Part shown: one piece after another, positions 6,977 through 13,954 of the stretch
How positions within the stretch are numbered: the first letter of the stretch is position 1
Layout: every line of letters starts with the position of its first letter
IMG/VR virus record: IMGVR_UViG_3300033388_004030
Coordinates: 1 to 37,874 of that record
DNA length: 37,874 bases
From: a virus
Reading direction: 5' to 3' (one strand)
Notes under the pieces: generated by a model
The model's database searches: none
Told to the model about the DNA's origin: nothing
The model's input: only the letters and a program-made list of their open reading frames with translations
Translations under genes and position numbers: made by a program

Positions 6977-7429
6977 ATGTCTATCGGAAACATGATCCAC
7001 AATATCGTTAACAACCCCATTGCCACCGAGCGTACTGTGGTTCCTATTGGAAAGTACGCCGGAGTAATGGTTCCTTTGAATGACAAGAGCTTCCAGGGAG
7101 GTGACAAGGACGATGGTACCCAGTGGTGTAAATTCAAGACCGGCGTTAAGATCGTCTCTGATGATCCCGAGGTGTCTGGGCAGATTGTCTACACCGACAT
7201 GTGGCTGGATGTGGAGGTGGATGACGAAGGAAAAACGGTACTGGTCGAAGGGAAGAACAGGAACATTGACTTCGGGAGATTGCTGGCGTTTTTGAATCTG
7301 AATCACCAAGGAGCGCAGTATACCGACATGAAGGACCAGGACGTGGTTATCTTGGTCAAACACGACTCCTACGAAAATGACTTGGATGAGACCATCACCA
7401 AGGCAGTCGCTGATTTCGTTTACGAGTAA
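6977..7429 (+). CDS. Possible single-stranded DNA-binding protein, 150 aa
   Basis: Starts after a strong AAGGAG. The protein is beta-rich and acidic toward the C-terminus (SYENDLDETI near residue 135), and has WCKFKTGVKIVSD and VYTDMWLDVEVDDEGKT strands like an OB-fold core. It directly follows the recombinase-type ATPase, where phages often encode an ssDNA-binding protein of DUF669 or similar type. I have no diagnostic motif, so the call is from context, size and composition. Confidence 0.4.
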   Translation: MSIGNMIHNIVNNPIATERTVVPIGKYAGVMVPLNDKSFQGGDKDDGTQWCKFKTGVKIVSDDPEVSGQIVYTDMWLDVEVDDEGKTVLVEGKNRNIDFGRLLAFLNLNHQGAQYTDMKDQDVVILVKHDSYENDLDETITKAVADFVYE

Positions 7430-7442
7430 ACCCTAACCCAAT

Positions 7443-7468
7443 GGGGCGGTCCTTAACGGGGCCGCTCC
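7443..7468 (+). other. GC-rich hairpin between genes
   Basis: GGGGCGG and CCGCTCC pair over seven bases (one G-T pair) with an inner TCC/GGG extension and a short loop. It follows the stop of the 6977 gene and precedes the AGGAG of the 7483 gene. No T-run follows, so it is not a standard intrinsic terminator; it may protect the 3' end of the upstream message or control the next start. Confidence 0.45.
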
Positions 7469-7482
7469 TCCCAGGAGCCCAC

Positions 7483-8010
7483 ATGTCCGAGCACTACCGC
7501 CGAGGCCCTCACGAAGCCAAAGACATCATCCGGTTTATTGTCGATCCTAAGCTCAATACCGTTTTCACCAACAGCGGCCTGGTTAACCTGGGCCAGGTTC
7601 TGAAATACCTTTGTCGTGCTGGACACAAACCTGCTCCGGGGAAAACGATCCAGGAAGCGACTGTCGTGGATTTGCGGAAGGCCATGGCGTTTTTGGGTTT
7701 TCTGGTGTCGGAAGGGATCCGGGATCCGGCGGCGGTCTCTCCCCTTCTGCCCCGTGAGGAGCGCACCCTCCGATGCTCTGATGTCGCTCCGCATGGGGAG
7801 TGTACGGACTGCGGCCCCGCCAACAACCCCCTGTGCCCTTCCCGTAAGGCTGTACCTATTGAACCCACTGAAGACGACCCCGAGGAAAGCCCCCTCTTGT
7901 GCGGGGATGTTCTGATAATGGAAGAATGCGCTGATTGTGCCGCAGCTTCTGACGTAAATGGTTTGGAAGAAGTCTGCCCTTCCACGGACCCTGTAGCGAG
8001 GCCCAAATGA
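7483..8010 (+). CDS. DUF3310-like protein with two C-terminal Cys4 modules, 175 aa
   Basis: Residues 4-78 match the DUF3310 phage family pattern: HYRRGPHEAKDI at the start, VLKYLCRAGHK at 39-49 and DLRKAMAFLGFLV at 63-75. The family is common in phages and its biochemical role is not established. The C-terminal half is unusual: C98-x8-C107-x2-C110-x7-C118-P-S is followed by a second copy, C140-x8-C149-x2-C152-x12-C165-P-S. The next gene holds a third copy. The spacing looks like a small metal-binding finger. ATG 7483 is chosen for its AGGAG; an in-frame ATG at 7441 lies in the hairpin region. Confidence 0.75.
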   Translation: MSEHYRRGPHEAKDIIRFIVDPKLNTVFTNSGLVNLGQVLKYLCRAGHKPAPGKTIQEATVVDLRKAMAFLGFLVSEGIRDPAAVSPLLPREERTLRCSDVAPHGECTDCGPANNPLCPSRKAVPIEPTEDDPEESPLLCGDVLIMEECADCAAASDVNGLEEVCPSTDPVARPK

Positions 8011-8201
8011 CCCAACCCCACCCCAACGAAGTGGTGTCCGAGACTACTCAGAAGAAAGCGGATGTATACTGGGATCTCACCTGTAGAGAGGTAGTCCATA
8101 TGGATGAGTGCGAGAAATGCCTGGACGAATATAACTGGGCTTACTGTCCGTCACCCAATGCTAAGACAAAGACTGGTAGAACCAGGGGAGGTAAGGTCTA
8201 A
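8007..8201 (+). CDS. Single Cys4-module protein, 64 aa
   Basis: Contains one copy of the cysteine module found twice in the preceding protein: C26-x8-C35-x2-C38-x8-C47-P-S, in the context LTCREVVHMDECEKC. The C-terminus is basic (KTKTGRTRGGKV). It probably arose by duplication of the module from the gene before it. It starts with an ATGA overlap and its TAA overlaps the polymerase ATG, so it is coupled to polymerase translation. Confidence 0.65.
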   Translation: MTQPHPNEVVSETTQKKADVYWDLTCREVVHMDECEKCLDEYNWAYCPSPNAKTKTGRTRGGKV

Positions 8202-10624
8202 TGCCCCAAATAGCCCCCCACCAACTCACCCCACACACCCCCGGTCCAGTTCTCATCATCCACGACGCCCACGTCTCCACCACCGCGCTCAAGTTCAAAA
8301 GCGGCATAGAGTATTATCAACAAGAAATTCTAGCGGACCTGCTCCAACGGGCGGGCCTGATGCCGGGGGAGTCCGTCCAGCACACCCTATTCGCCGAAAC
8401 CATCGGTGGGCATAAATGGAAATGGGACGCAGACCGGACGCTGTTTCCGACTATGGCGGTAGCGCGGAAAGCCAACAAAGCAGACAAAACGACCAGCGAT
8501 GCTGCATTTGGGGTGGAGGGGCTTTACACGGAAAAATTTATTCAAGACAATAATGACTACTACAAGCCCCCCTGCCCCTGGCTCTCCGACCGCTATACTA
8601 CCCAAACCACCGCCGAGGCCATCACCACCCTAAACGCCGAGATCACCCGCCTCGCCCCAAGTTTCATCATCTGCATGGGCGGTGCCGCTTACTGGGCTCT
8701 CACCGGGAACACCCCCCTTGAGAACTGGCGCGGTACCGTCTCACACCCAGAGGGGATGCCTTGCCCGGTGATTGGCACGTTCCCGGTGAAGCGGTTGACC
8801 ACACAGCCGGAGTCCCGGTGGATTCTGCAAGCGGATTTGGACCGGGCGGTGCGGGTGATGCGGGATCCGAGCCGAATGCCAAGGGAGCCCCGTATCTATG
8901 AGGGAGATGTGGTACTGACTGAAGCTGATTTGGTGGAATTCGAGACCTATGTCAAAAATATGGTATGGATTGGTGCTAAGGTAAATGACTATAAAACCGG
9001 ACATATTGTGTCTTGCGACATCGAAACCAGAGCAGGGCATATCGATTGCATCGGAGCTGTAACAAACGTGGGTCTTGGTAGAGCCTTTCTCACCCCTTTC
9101 ATCAACCATGCCGGGGACACCATGGTCGCCCAACACTGCTTCCTCCCAGGCACTAAGAAAGGCTTGGGCTTCCTATCCTCCATCTACCGCCGGAACCACA
9201 TCTACTGGAAAGAGGAAATCTCCGGCGACGATATGACCCGCTGGAAATACTGTCTCAAGGACTGCATCAACACCTATGAGATCTGGACCGAACTCCGGCC
9301 CCAGCTCGACGTGGTCGGGGTCGCCGAATACTACGAATTCTCCATGCGGCTCTGGAGGGCTTCGCTTTGGGCCACCATCCGGGGCATTAAATTCGACAAG
9401 GTCGCTCTCAAAAAACTGAATACCAAACTCCGGGCCGACCTGGCGGAAGCCCTGCGCCGGATCGAATTCATTTGCGGCCACCCGCTCAACCCCAATTCCA
9501 CCGCCGCAACCGGGGATCTCCAGGTCTTCTTGATCAAGGACATGGGCCTGGAACTCTACAAGGCCCCGGGCACCACACGCCTGTCCACAGGCAAGGCCGC
9601 TATTGTCAAACTCAAGGGCCGATACCCCTGGATTTCTCCGCTCGTTGACCTCATTCTCCATGCCCGGGAAACCCGCACGGCTTTGACAAACTTTGCGACC
9701 CTGAACCTGGACTACGACGGGCGGATGCGGGCTTCCTACAACGTAGCCGGGACCAAAACCGGACGACTCGCTTGTTCCAGCACGGCTTTCGACAAGGGGC
9801 GAAACCTCCAGAACTGGCCCGGGAATTTACAACATGTGTTTGGGCCGGATGAGGGTATGACGGCGTTCGAGGTGGACTTGGCCGGAGCCGACATTCAGAT
9901 CGTAACCTGGAGGGCCGATGAACCGGTCAGGGTATCCCCCGCCGAATCGGGGCTCCCGGCCAGTGTCTTGCCCATGCTATCGGTCGCTCCCGACCTGGAC
10001 ACGCCCAATGAACTGAAGGCCCTTTTCCGGGCTGGCGGCGCGGTCCATATCCACAACGGCGTCACGCATTTCGGGTTCCCGGAGATGGCGGAGCAGGGGA
10101 AGAAGCATCCAGCATACAAACTGGTGAAAATGGGGGGCCATCTGATCAACTATGGAGGCAAGCCCACCACCCTGGCTAAGGCCCTGGGTATCACCGTCAA
10201 GGAGGCCAAAGTCTTCCAGGAGAAGTATTTCAAGGCGTATCCGCAGATCAAGGAATGGCACAAAACCACAAACAAGTTGCTCAAGGAAATCCGGCAGATC
10301 CGCTCTCCATTCGGGATGCGCTTTGTGTTCCTTGGCCGGGTCGATGGTAAGGCCCTCAACGATGCTCTGGCCTGGGAGCCCCAAAGCACCGTGGCCCGGA
10401 TCACCAACGAGGGCTGGCTCAACATGTTTGAAAAGCATCGGGGCTTGCTTGAAGTCCAGCTCCAAGTGCATGATTCGCTGAAGGGGCAATTCCCGACCGC
10501 CCGGAGAGACGAAGCCATGGCCGCTATTGCGGAGTGCATGAAGATTGTGGTGCCGTTCGCCGATCCGCTGGTGATTGGGACGGAATGTGCAACGTCGGAG
10601 AATAATTGGGGAGAATGTAAATGA
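8201..10624 (+). CDS. polA: Family A DNA polymerase with UDG-like N-terminus and damaged proofreading domain
   Basis: The 807-residue phage replicative polymerase has three parts. Residues 13-220 resemble the uracil-DNA-glycosylase superfamily (APSFIICMGGAAYWALTGN at 152-170, WRGTVSHP at 176-183). Residues 268-370 are a DnaQ-type 3'-5' exonuclease with Exo I D273-I-E275 and Exo III Y350-C-L-K-D354. Only about 75 residues separate them, against roughly 140-160 in E. coli Pol I and T7 gp5, and no Exo II N-x3-D motif is present. Residues 500-807 are the polymerase: motif A around D559 (FEVDLAGAD), motif B K643 to Y651, motif C H757-D758. The usual motif B arginine position seems to hold Tyr639. 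The start overlaps the previous stop (TAATG). Confidence 0.92.
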   Translation: MPQIAPHQLTPHTPGPVLIIHDAHVSTTALKFKSGIEYYQQEILADLLQRAGLMPGESVQHTLFAETIGGHKWKWDADRTLFPTMAVARKANKADKTTSDAAFGVEGLYTEKFIQDNNDYYKPPCPWLSDRYTTQTTAEAITTLNAEITRLAPSFIICMGGAAYWALTGNTPLENWRGTVSHPEGMPCPVIGTFPVKRLTTQPESRWILQADLDRAVRVMRDPSRMPREPRIYEGDVVLTEADLVEFETYVKNMVWIGAKVNDYKTGHIVSCDIETRAGHIDCIGAVTNVGLGRAFLTPFINHAGDTMVAQHCFLPGTKKGLGFLSSIYRRNHIYWKEEISGDDMTRWKYCLKDCINTYEIWTELRPQLDVVGVAEYYEFSMRLWRASLWATIRGIKFDKVALKKLNTKLRADLAEALRRIEFICGHPLNPNSTAATGDLQVFLIKDMGLELYKAPGTTRLSTGKAAIVKLKGRYPWISPLVDLILHARETRTALTNFATLNLDYDGRMRASYNVAGTKTGRLACSSTAFDKGRNLQNWPGNLQHVFGPDEGMTAFEVDLAGADIQIVTWRADEPVRVSPAESGLPASVLPMLSVAPDLDTPNELKALFRAGGAVHIHNGVTHFGFPEMAEQGKKHPAYKLVKMGGHLINYGGKPTTLAKALGITVKEAKVFQEKYFKAYPQIKEWHKTTNKLLKEIRQIRSPFGMRFVFLGRVDGKALNDALAWEPQSTVARITNEGWLNMFEKHRGLLEVQLQVHDSLKGQFPTARRDEAMAAIAECMKIVVPFADPLVIGTECATSENNWGECK
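10607..10624 (+). repeat. 18-bp direct repeat, copy 1
   Basis: TGGGGAGAATGTAAATGA occurs here and again at 11302-11319. It holds the ribosome binding site and start codon of the downstream gene. Here it encodes the end of the polymerase (GECK, stop); at the second site it is read in another frame. This suggests a duplicated translation-start region, not shared protein sequence. Confidence 0.8.
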
Positions 10625-10977
10625 ATGTTGGAGCTGAAGGTACGCCATGTTGCGTGACTTGCAGAAGTTTCAAACGAGACTTAATGTGTGATGGGATTAT
10701 CTGGGCAGACTTGGGCAGTTGCGATAAGGGGCATCGCTCCTCGGATGGGGACGCCGATGGGGGTGTGTTTATTTACAACATGTGCTATCGGGATTATGAG
10801 CCTAAATTTGGGGATGACCGAGAATTCGGATGTCCTCCCTGGAATAGTAACGAGGGGTCTTTCAGCGATCTACTACCCCCTGGACTGACTAGGGACCAAC
10901 GGGAAACCCTACAGCAGATTGCTCAAACACTGTTGCAGAATACCCAGGCACTTCGTAGGGGTTCCCCATGCAAATAG
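10621..10977 (+). CDS. Cysteine-rich protein, tandem copy 1, 118 aa
   Basis: The N-terminus GTPCCVTCRSF (C10, C11, C14) and later blocks SCDKGH and MCYRDYE are shared with the next gene product (GVPCCRSCEHF, TCAKGH, ICYRDYE). The conserved Cys and His residues suggest metal binding. The pair is a tandem duplication after the polymerase gene. The first ATG overlaps the polymerase stop inside the 18-bp repeat. Function unknown. Confidence 0.7.
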   Translation: MNVGAEGTPCCVTCRSFKRDLMCDGIIWADLGSCDKGHRSSDGDADGGVFIYNMCYRDYEPKFGDDREFGCPPWNSNEGSFSDLLPPGLTRDQRETLQQIAQTLLQNTQALRRGSPCK

Positions 10978-11315
10978 GGTACGAAGGGGTGCCGTGTTGT
11001 CGATCCTGTGAGCATTTCACACAAGAGCTTATGTTTCCGGGTATCTACTGGGGTGACTGGGGCACATGCGCTAAGGGGCACTATTCTACAGGGATGCCGC
11101 CTAATGGTAATGTGTTTCTGAGTAATATATGTTACCGGGACTACGAAATGGTAGCTGACGGGCGCGCCCGAAACCAAAAGCCCCCTCCATGGTTAAGTCT
11201 AGTGGTCCCGACGGGCGCCCAATTACCTGCTGGGCTGTCTCCTTGGCACTGGGTTATGCTGAAACAACTCGCACAAACGATGCTTGATGATAAGAAAGAA
11301 ATGGGGAGAATGTAA
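10968..11315 (+). CDS. Cysteine-rich protein, tandem copy 2, 115 aa
   Basis: Second copy of the pair, with C10, C11, C14, then CAKGH and CYRDYE at matching spacing. Between the shared blocks the two have diverged, and the C-terminal third matches only loosely (LKQLAQTMLDD against LQQIAQTLLQN). The gene ends in the second copy of the 18-bp repeat, placing one gene-length unit between repeats. AGGGG precedes its start. Function unknown. Confidence 0.7.
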   Translation: MQIGYEGVPCCRSCEHFTQELMFPGIYWGDWGTCAKGHYSTGMPPNGNVFLSNICYRDYEMVADGRARNQKPPPWLSLVVPTGAQLPAGLSPWHWVMLKQLAQTMLDDKKEMGRM

Positions 11316-11319
11316 ATGA
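11302..11319 (+). repeat. 18-bp direct repeat, copy 2
   Basis: Exact copy of 10607-10624. Here it encodes the last residues of the 10968 product and the ribosome binding site and ATG of the lipoprotein gene at 11316. The two copies lie 695 bases apart and bracket the duplicated cysteine-rich gene pair. Confidence 0.8.
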
Positions 11320-11558
11320 GGGAATTTGGGGTACTTATGTTTTTGGTGATAATGGGGGTTAGTGGGTGTGAGGCAGGAAGTTCGACAAGATTCACACCAA
11401 CGGTCGCACCCTTCGTAGGTAGTGTGCGGGTATTCTCCGACGCCAACGGGTGCCAATACCTGGTATTCGGCTACGGAGACGGGGCTGGTGCTACACGGCG
11501 GATGAATCCCGATGGAACTCAAATGGGCTGTAGCAACCCACAAGGAGAGGTCATATGA
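11316..11558 (+). CDS. Small lipoprotein, 80 aa
   Basis: Residues 1-17 are a signal peptide (MREFGVLMFLVIMGVSG) ending at a lipobox, V15-S16-G17-C18, so the mature protein should be lipidated at C18 and anchored in the envelope. The mature part (CQYLVFGYGDGAG, then NPDGTQMGC) recalls the DUF6440 lipoprotein pattern. Phage lipoproteins often act in superinfection exclusion or as lysis spanins; here either role is speculation. GGGAGA precedes the ATG. Confidence 0.7.
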   Translation: MREFGVLMFLVIMGVSGCEAGSSTRFTPTVAPFVGSVRVFSDANGCQYLVFGYGDGAGATRRMNPDGTQMGCSNPQGEVI

Positions 11559-11902
11559 GCGATCTTCAATCAGCACGCACCGCTGCCCATACCGAATTCC
11601 ACGAAGCCATCCTGCTCATGCCGGGCGTAGACCACAACGACCTCATGACCCTTTTCAATGATTGCCTTAACCTCGTCGAGGAGTCCCAAGTGTCCTATCT
11701 AGATCGAACTTTTTGCGCTAATCCCGTTACGGACAGCGATATCTGCGAGAAGTGTATCCGCCGCTTGAACCGGGCACAGGCCATGGAGGCACACTCCCAA
11801 GGTGCTCATTTCTCGATGGGCCTGTTCGATTGCGGGAAGGACGCCGATGTGCTGGGACTCGATGTCGATCTGGATGATGTGCCTTACAGAGAGGGGCCGT
11901 GA
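11555..11902 (+). CDS. Hypothetical protein, 115 aa
   Basis: Unrecognised. The N-terminal half is helical (HTEFHEAILLMPGV, then LMTLFNDCLNLVEE), the centre holds C-x2-C (DICEKCIRRLNRAQ) and the C-terminus is very acidic (GLDVDLDDVPYREG). GGAGAGG precedes the ATGA-overlapping start. The CxxC plus two other cysteines may form a metal site. Confidence 0.55.
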   Translation: MSDLQSARTAAHTEFHEAILLMPGVDHNDLMTLFNDCLNLVEESQVSYLDRTFCANPVTDSDICEKCIRRLNRAQAMEAHSQGAHFSMGLFDCGKDADVLGLDVDLDDVPYREGP

Positions 11903-12237
11903 TCATGACCCCCATCATGACCACCCTCATCCACCACTGCCCCCCCGACGAGGCCCAAGCTTGCGTCAATCGCCTTGGGGGCCTCCGCTACCTCATCCAC
12001 CCAACGACCCCAAGCCGCGCTCTCCGCTTTGGGGCTGGCCCGGTTGTGCTGGGCGTTCTGCTGGAGAGACACCCCGGGCAACTCATCTACTTCCCCCAAG
12101 CCAAGGCATTCCTAAAAGCCCAGCGTTACCAGAAAATTCTAGAATGGGCTGATGCCGGGATCAGTTTTTCTGTAATTGCAGAACGAATCGGATTTACTGA
12201 GACCAAGGTCCGCTGGATCTGGAGGGACCACAAGTGA
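11899..12237 (+). CDS. HTH protein, Mor-like, 112 aa
   Basis: The C-terminal 35 residues (YQKILEWADAGISFSVIAER, then IGFTETKVRWIWRDHK) have a clear helix-turn-helix pattern like Mor/C-type phage activators. The N-terminal part may be a dimerisation domain (RLGGLRYLIHP, VVLGVLLERHPG). The start is a GTG overlapping the previous stop (GTGA); an in-frame ATG follows at 11905. GAGAGGGG sits well for the GTG. It could regulate the late block, but no target site is visible. Confidence 0.55.
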   Translation: MIMTPIMTTLIHHCPPDEAQACVNRLGGLRYLIHPTTPSRALRFGAGPVVLGVLLERHPGQLIYFPQAKAFLKAQRYQKILEWADAGISFSVIAERIGFTETKVRWIWRDHK

Positions 12238-13676
12238 CCATGAAGCTCCCCCCACGCAGTAAAATGCGCCAAGAAGGGGAACCGCTGGACCCCCCCACCC
12301 AGGGGAGCCCGGTCCCTAAATCCAAAAAGACTGCGCCGAAGCCAAAAGCAGCTCCACGCCCGAAACCCAAGGCGAAATCCACCCACACCGAGCCCCATTT
12401 CCCGGACTGGCTTGAAGCCTATTGCGACATGAACGATTCCCTGGAGGCCCCGCGCTACATCCACCGCTGGGTGGGGCTGTTCACTTTCGCCGCTGCTCTG
12501 GAACGCCGGGTGTTCATTGACGAAGGGGTTTTCCACTGGACCCCGAACCTCTACGTCCTCCTCCTCGGACCCTCCGGGGTGAGCAAAAGCACCTCCATCA
12601 GCCCGGGCAAGCGCATCCTCCGGGACGTGGGAGTGCCCATGGGAGCCAGCGACACCACCTACGAGGCCCTGGTGGCCAACCTGGCCCGCAATAAGACCAG
12701 GCTGCCCTTACCGCACAACGACGAATACCAATACTCCGCCCTGGCTGCCTGTGTGTCCGAGATGGGCACCCTTTTCGGCAAGGACGAAGAACGCAAATAC
12801 AACACCTATATCGATTTCTGGGATTCCGAAGAAGGGCCTTGGGAGAAACACCGGATAAGTGGAAACGCCAATGTCCACACCCCAAGCCTGAGCCTGATCA
12901 CCGGCACCACTCCACCATGGCTTCGGGGAAACATGAGCCCTTCCATCCTGAACGGAGGGTTTTTCGCTCGATTTATCGTGGTCCACATGCACAGCCGGGA
13001 GAAGCACCGGGCATACCCATCGGATTTTTTGAGCTCTGAGGCCGGGGCCACGATGCACTCCAAATTGGTGGAGGATCTGACCCTGGTCCGGGAGCAGTTT
13101 GTGGGGAAGATGACCCTGACTGAAGACGCCAAGGCTTGGGGCCGCATCTGGTACGATCAATTGATTTTAGCAAGTAAGGTCCGGGGGGAGGTGGAACTGG
13201 TTGCGGGCTCCTTGAATCGCCGTCAGCAGATGGCACATAAACTGGCCATTACCCTGAACCTGGCCCGAGGTCGGGGCATGGTCATTACCAAGGAAACACT
13301 GATTGAAGCGTCTGACCTACTGAAAGCCGTGGAAAAAGACCTACCCACAGCACTGGGTGATGTTCTACACAACTCGACCCAGAACCAGGAAATCGTGGTC
13401 AAATACATCGCCAATGTCGATACGAACCAGGAGGGGAAAACTTCAGTTCTCCGGTCCAGGTTGGTGACTGTTTTGAGAAAAATTACTGACTTAGATGTCA
13501 CTCAAATAGGGAGTTTGCTGGACGAGATGCTGGCCAATGGTTTAATAAACACTGTATCGGACCCTAAAAAAGAATTCGTCCTCAGCCACCGATTGCGGTT
13601 TGTACTGGGACCTGAGACGAAACCCCAGGATAAACTGCATGATTTGAAATTTCAGAAAACGATGAGGGGACTATGA
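12234..13676 (+). CDS. DUF3987-like replication ATPase (primase/helicase type)
   Basis: The 480-residue protein starts at a GTG overlapping the previous stop (an ATG follows at 12240; GGAGGG favours the GTG). Residues 20-50 form a Lys/Pro-rich unfolded leader. RYIHRWVGLFTFAAALERRV at 74-93 and the Walker A variant GPSGVSKST at 112-120 fit phage DUF3987 helicases, whose P-loops have this SKS form. The Walker B-like strand is LAACVSEMGTLFG around E176. It probably unwinds DNA at the replication fork with the family A polymerase. No separate primase catalytic centre was recognised. Confidence 0.75.
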   Translation: MTMKLPPRSKMRQEGEPLDPPTQGSPVPKSKKTAPKPKAAPRPKPKAKSTHTEPHFPDWLEAYCDMNDSLEAPRYIHRWVGLFTFAAALERRVFIDEGVFHWTPNLYVLLLGPSGVSKSTSISPGKRILRDVGVPMGASDTTYEALVANLARNKTRLPLPHNDEYQYSALAACVSEMGTLFGKDEERKYNTYIDFWDSEEGPWEKHRISGNANVHTPSLSLITGTTPPWLRGNMSPSILNGGFFARFIVVHMHSREKHRAYPSDFLSSEAGATMHSKLVEDLTLVREQFVGKMTLTEDAKAWGRIWYDQLILASKVRGEVELVAGSLNRRQQMAHKLAITLNLARGRGMVITKETLIEASDLLKAVEKDLPTALGDVLHNSTQNQEIVVKYIANVDTNQEGKTSVLRSRLVTVLRKITDLDVTQIGSLLDEMLANGLINTVSDPKKEFVLSHRLRFVLGPETKPQDKLHDLKFQKTMRGL

Positions 13677-13846
13677 GGCTTTGGAAATTCTCTTTAGGAT
13701 GTACCGTCGTATATGCGCTAAACTTCCTACTTACGCAAGAGGCTACCGCTATATTAGCAGCTACATCACATTTCTTTTTGTACTTATACCTTAGAGAAAT
13801 AGCAGCCCAAAAAGAAACCCCGCCGAAGCGGGGGAAGGGTGTTTAA
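13673..13846 (+). CDS. Small membrane protein, 57 aa
   Basis: Starts by ATGA overlap with the helicase stop. It has two hydrophobic stretches (LGCTVVYALNFLL at 8-20 and TAILAATSHFFLYLYL at 25-40) and a basic tail (KRGKGV). The size and pattern suit a small holin- or antiholin-like protein, but nothing diagnostic is present. The 3' part of the gene encodes, on the opposite strand, the terminator of the leftward block. Confidence 0.6.
   Translation: MRLWKFSLGCTVVYALNFLLTQEATAILAATSHFFLYLYLREIAAQKETPPKRGKGV
13807..13833 (-). terminator. Intrinsic terminator of the leftward virion block
   Basis: Read leftward, CCCCGC-TTCG-GCGGGG (13833 to 13818) is a six-pair stem with a stable UUCG loop, followed by TTTCTTTTT (13817 to 13809). 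This is a textbook intrinsic terminator about 85 bases after the tailspike stop. It lies entirely inside the rightward 57-residue gene. Confidence 0.85.
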
Positions 13847-13954
13847 ATGTACGATGGAAACCGTTTCAACATTCTGATGATCTTCTTAATAGTAGGCTTT
13901 TTCCTCTGCCATTTTGCTTACGTAGCTGCGGGGTCCGCCATATCATTCACATAA
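13847..13954 (+). CDS. Tiny membrane protein, 35 aa
   Basis: Begins immediately after the previous TAA, with GGGAAGGG as ribosome binding site. A single hydrophobic helix covers residues 8-27 (NILMIFLIVGFFLCHFAYVA). Its last 37 bases overlap the tailspike gene on the other strand. It may form a lysis or envelope pair with the 57-residue protein. It is too short to assign by family. Confidence 0.45.
   Translation: MYDGNRFNILMIFLIVGFFLCHFAYVAAGSAISFT

Noticed and set aside
13818-13833. The same hairpin as a rightward terminator
   Set aside because: Read rightward it has a CGAA loop and is followed by AAGGG, not T residues; it works only in the leftward direction.
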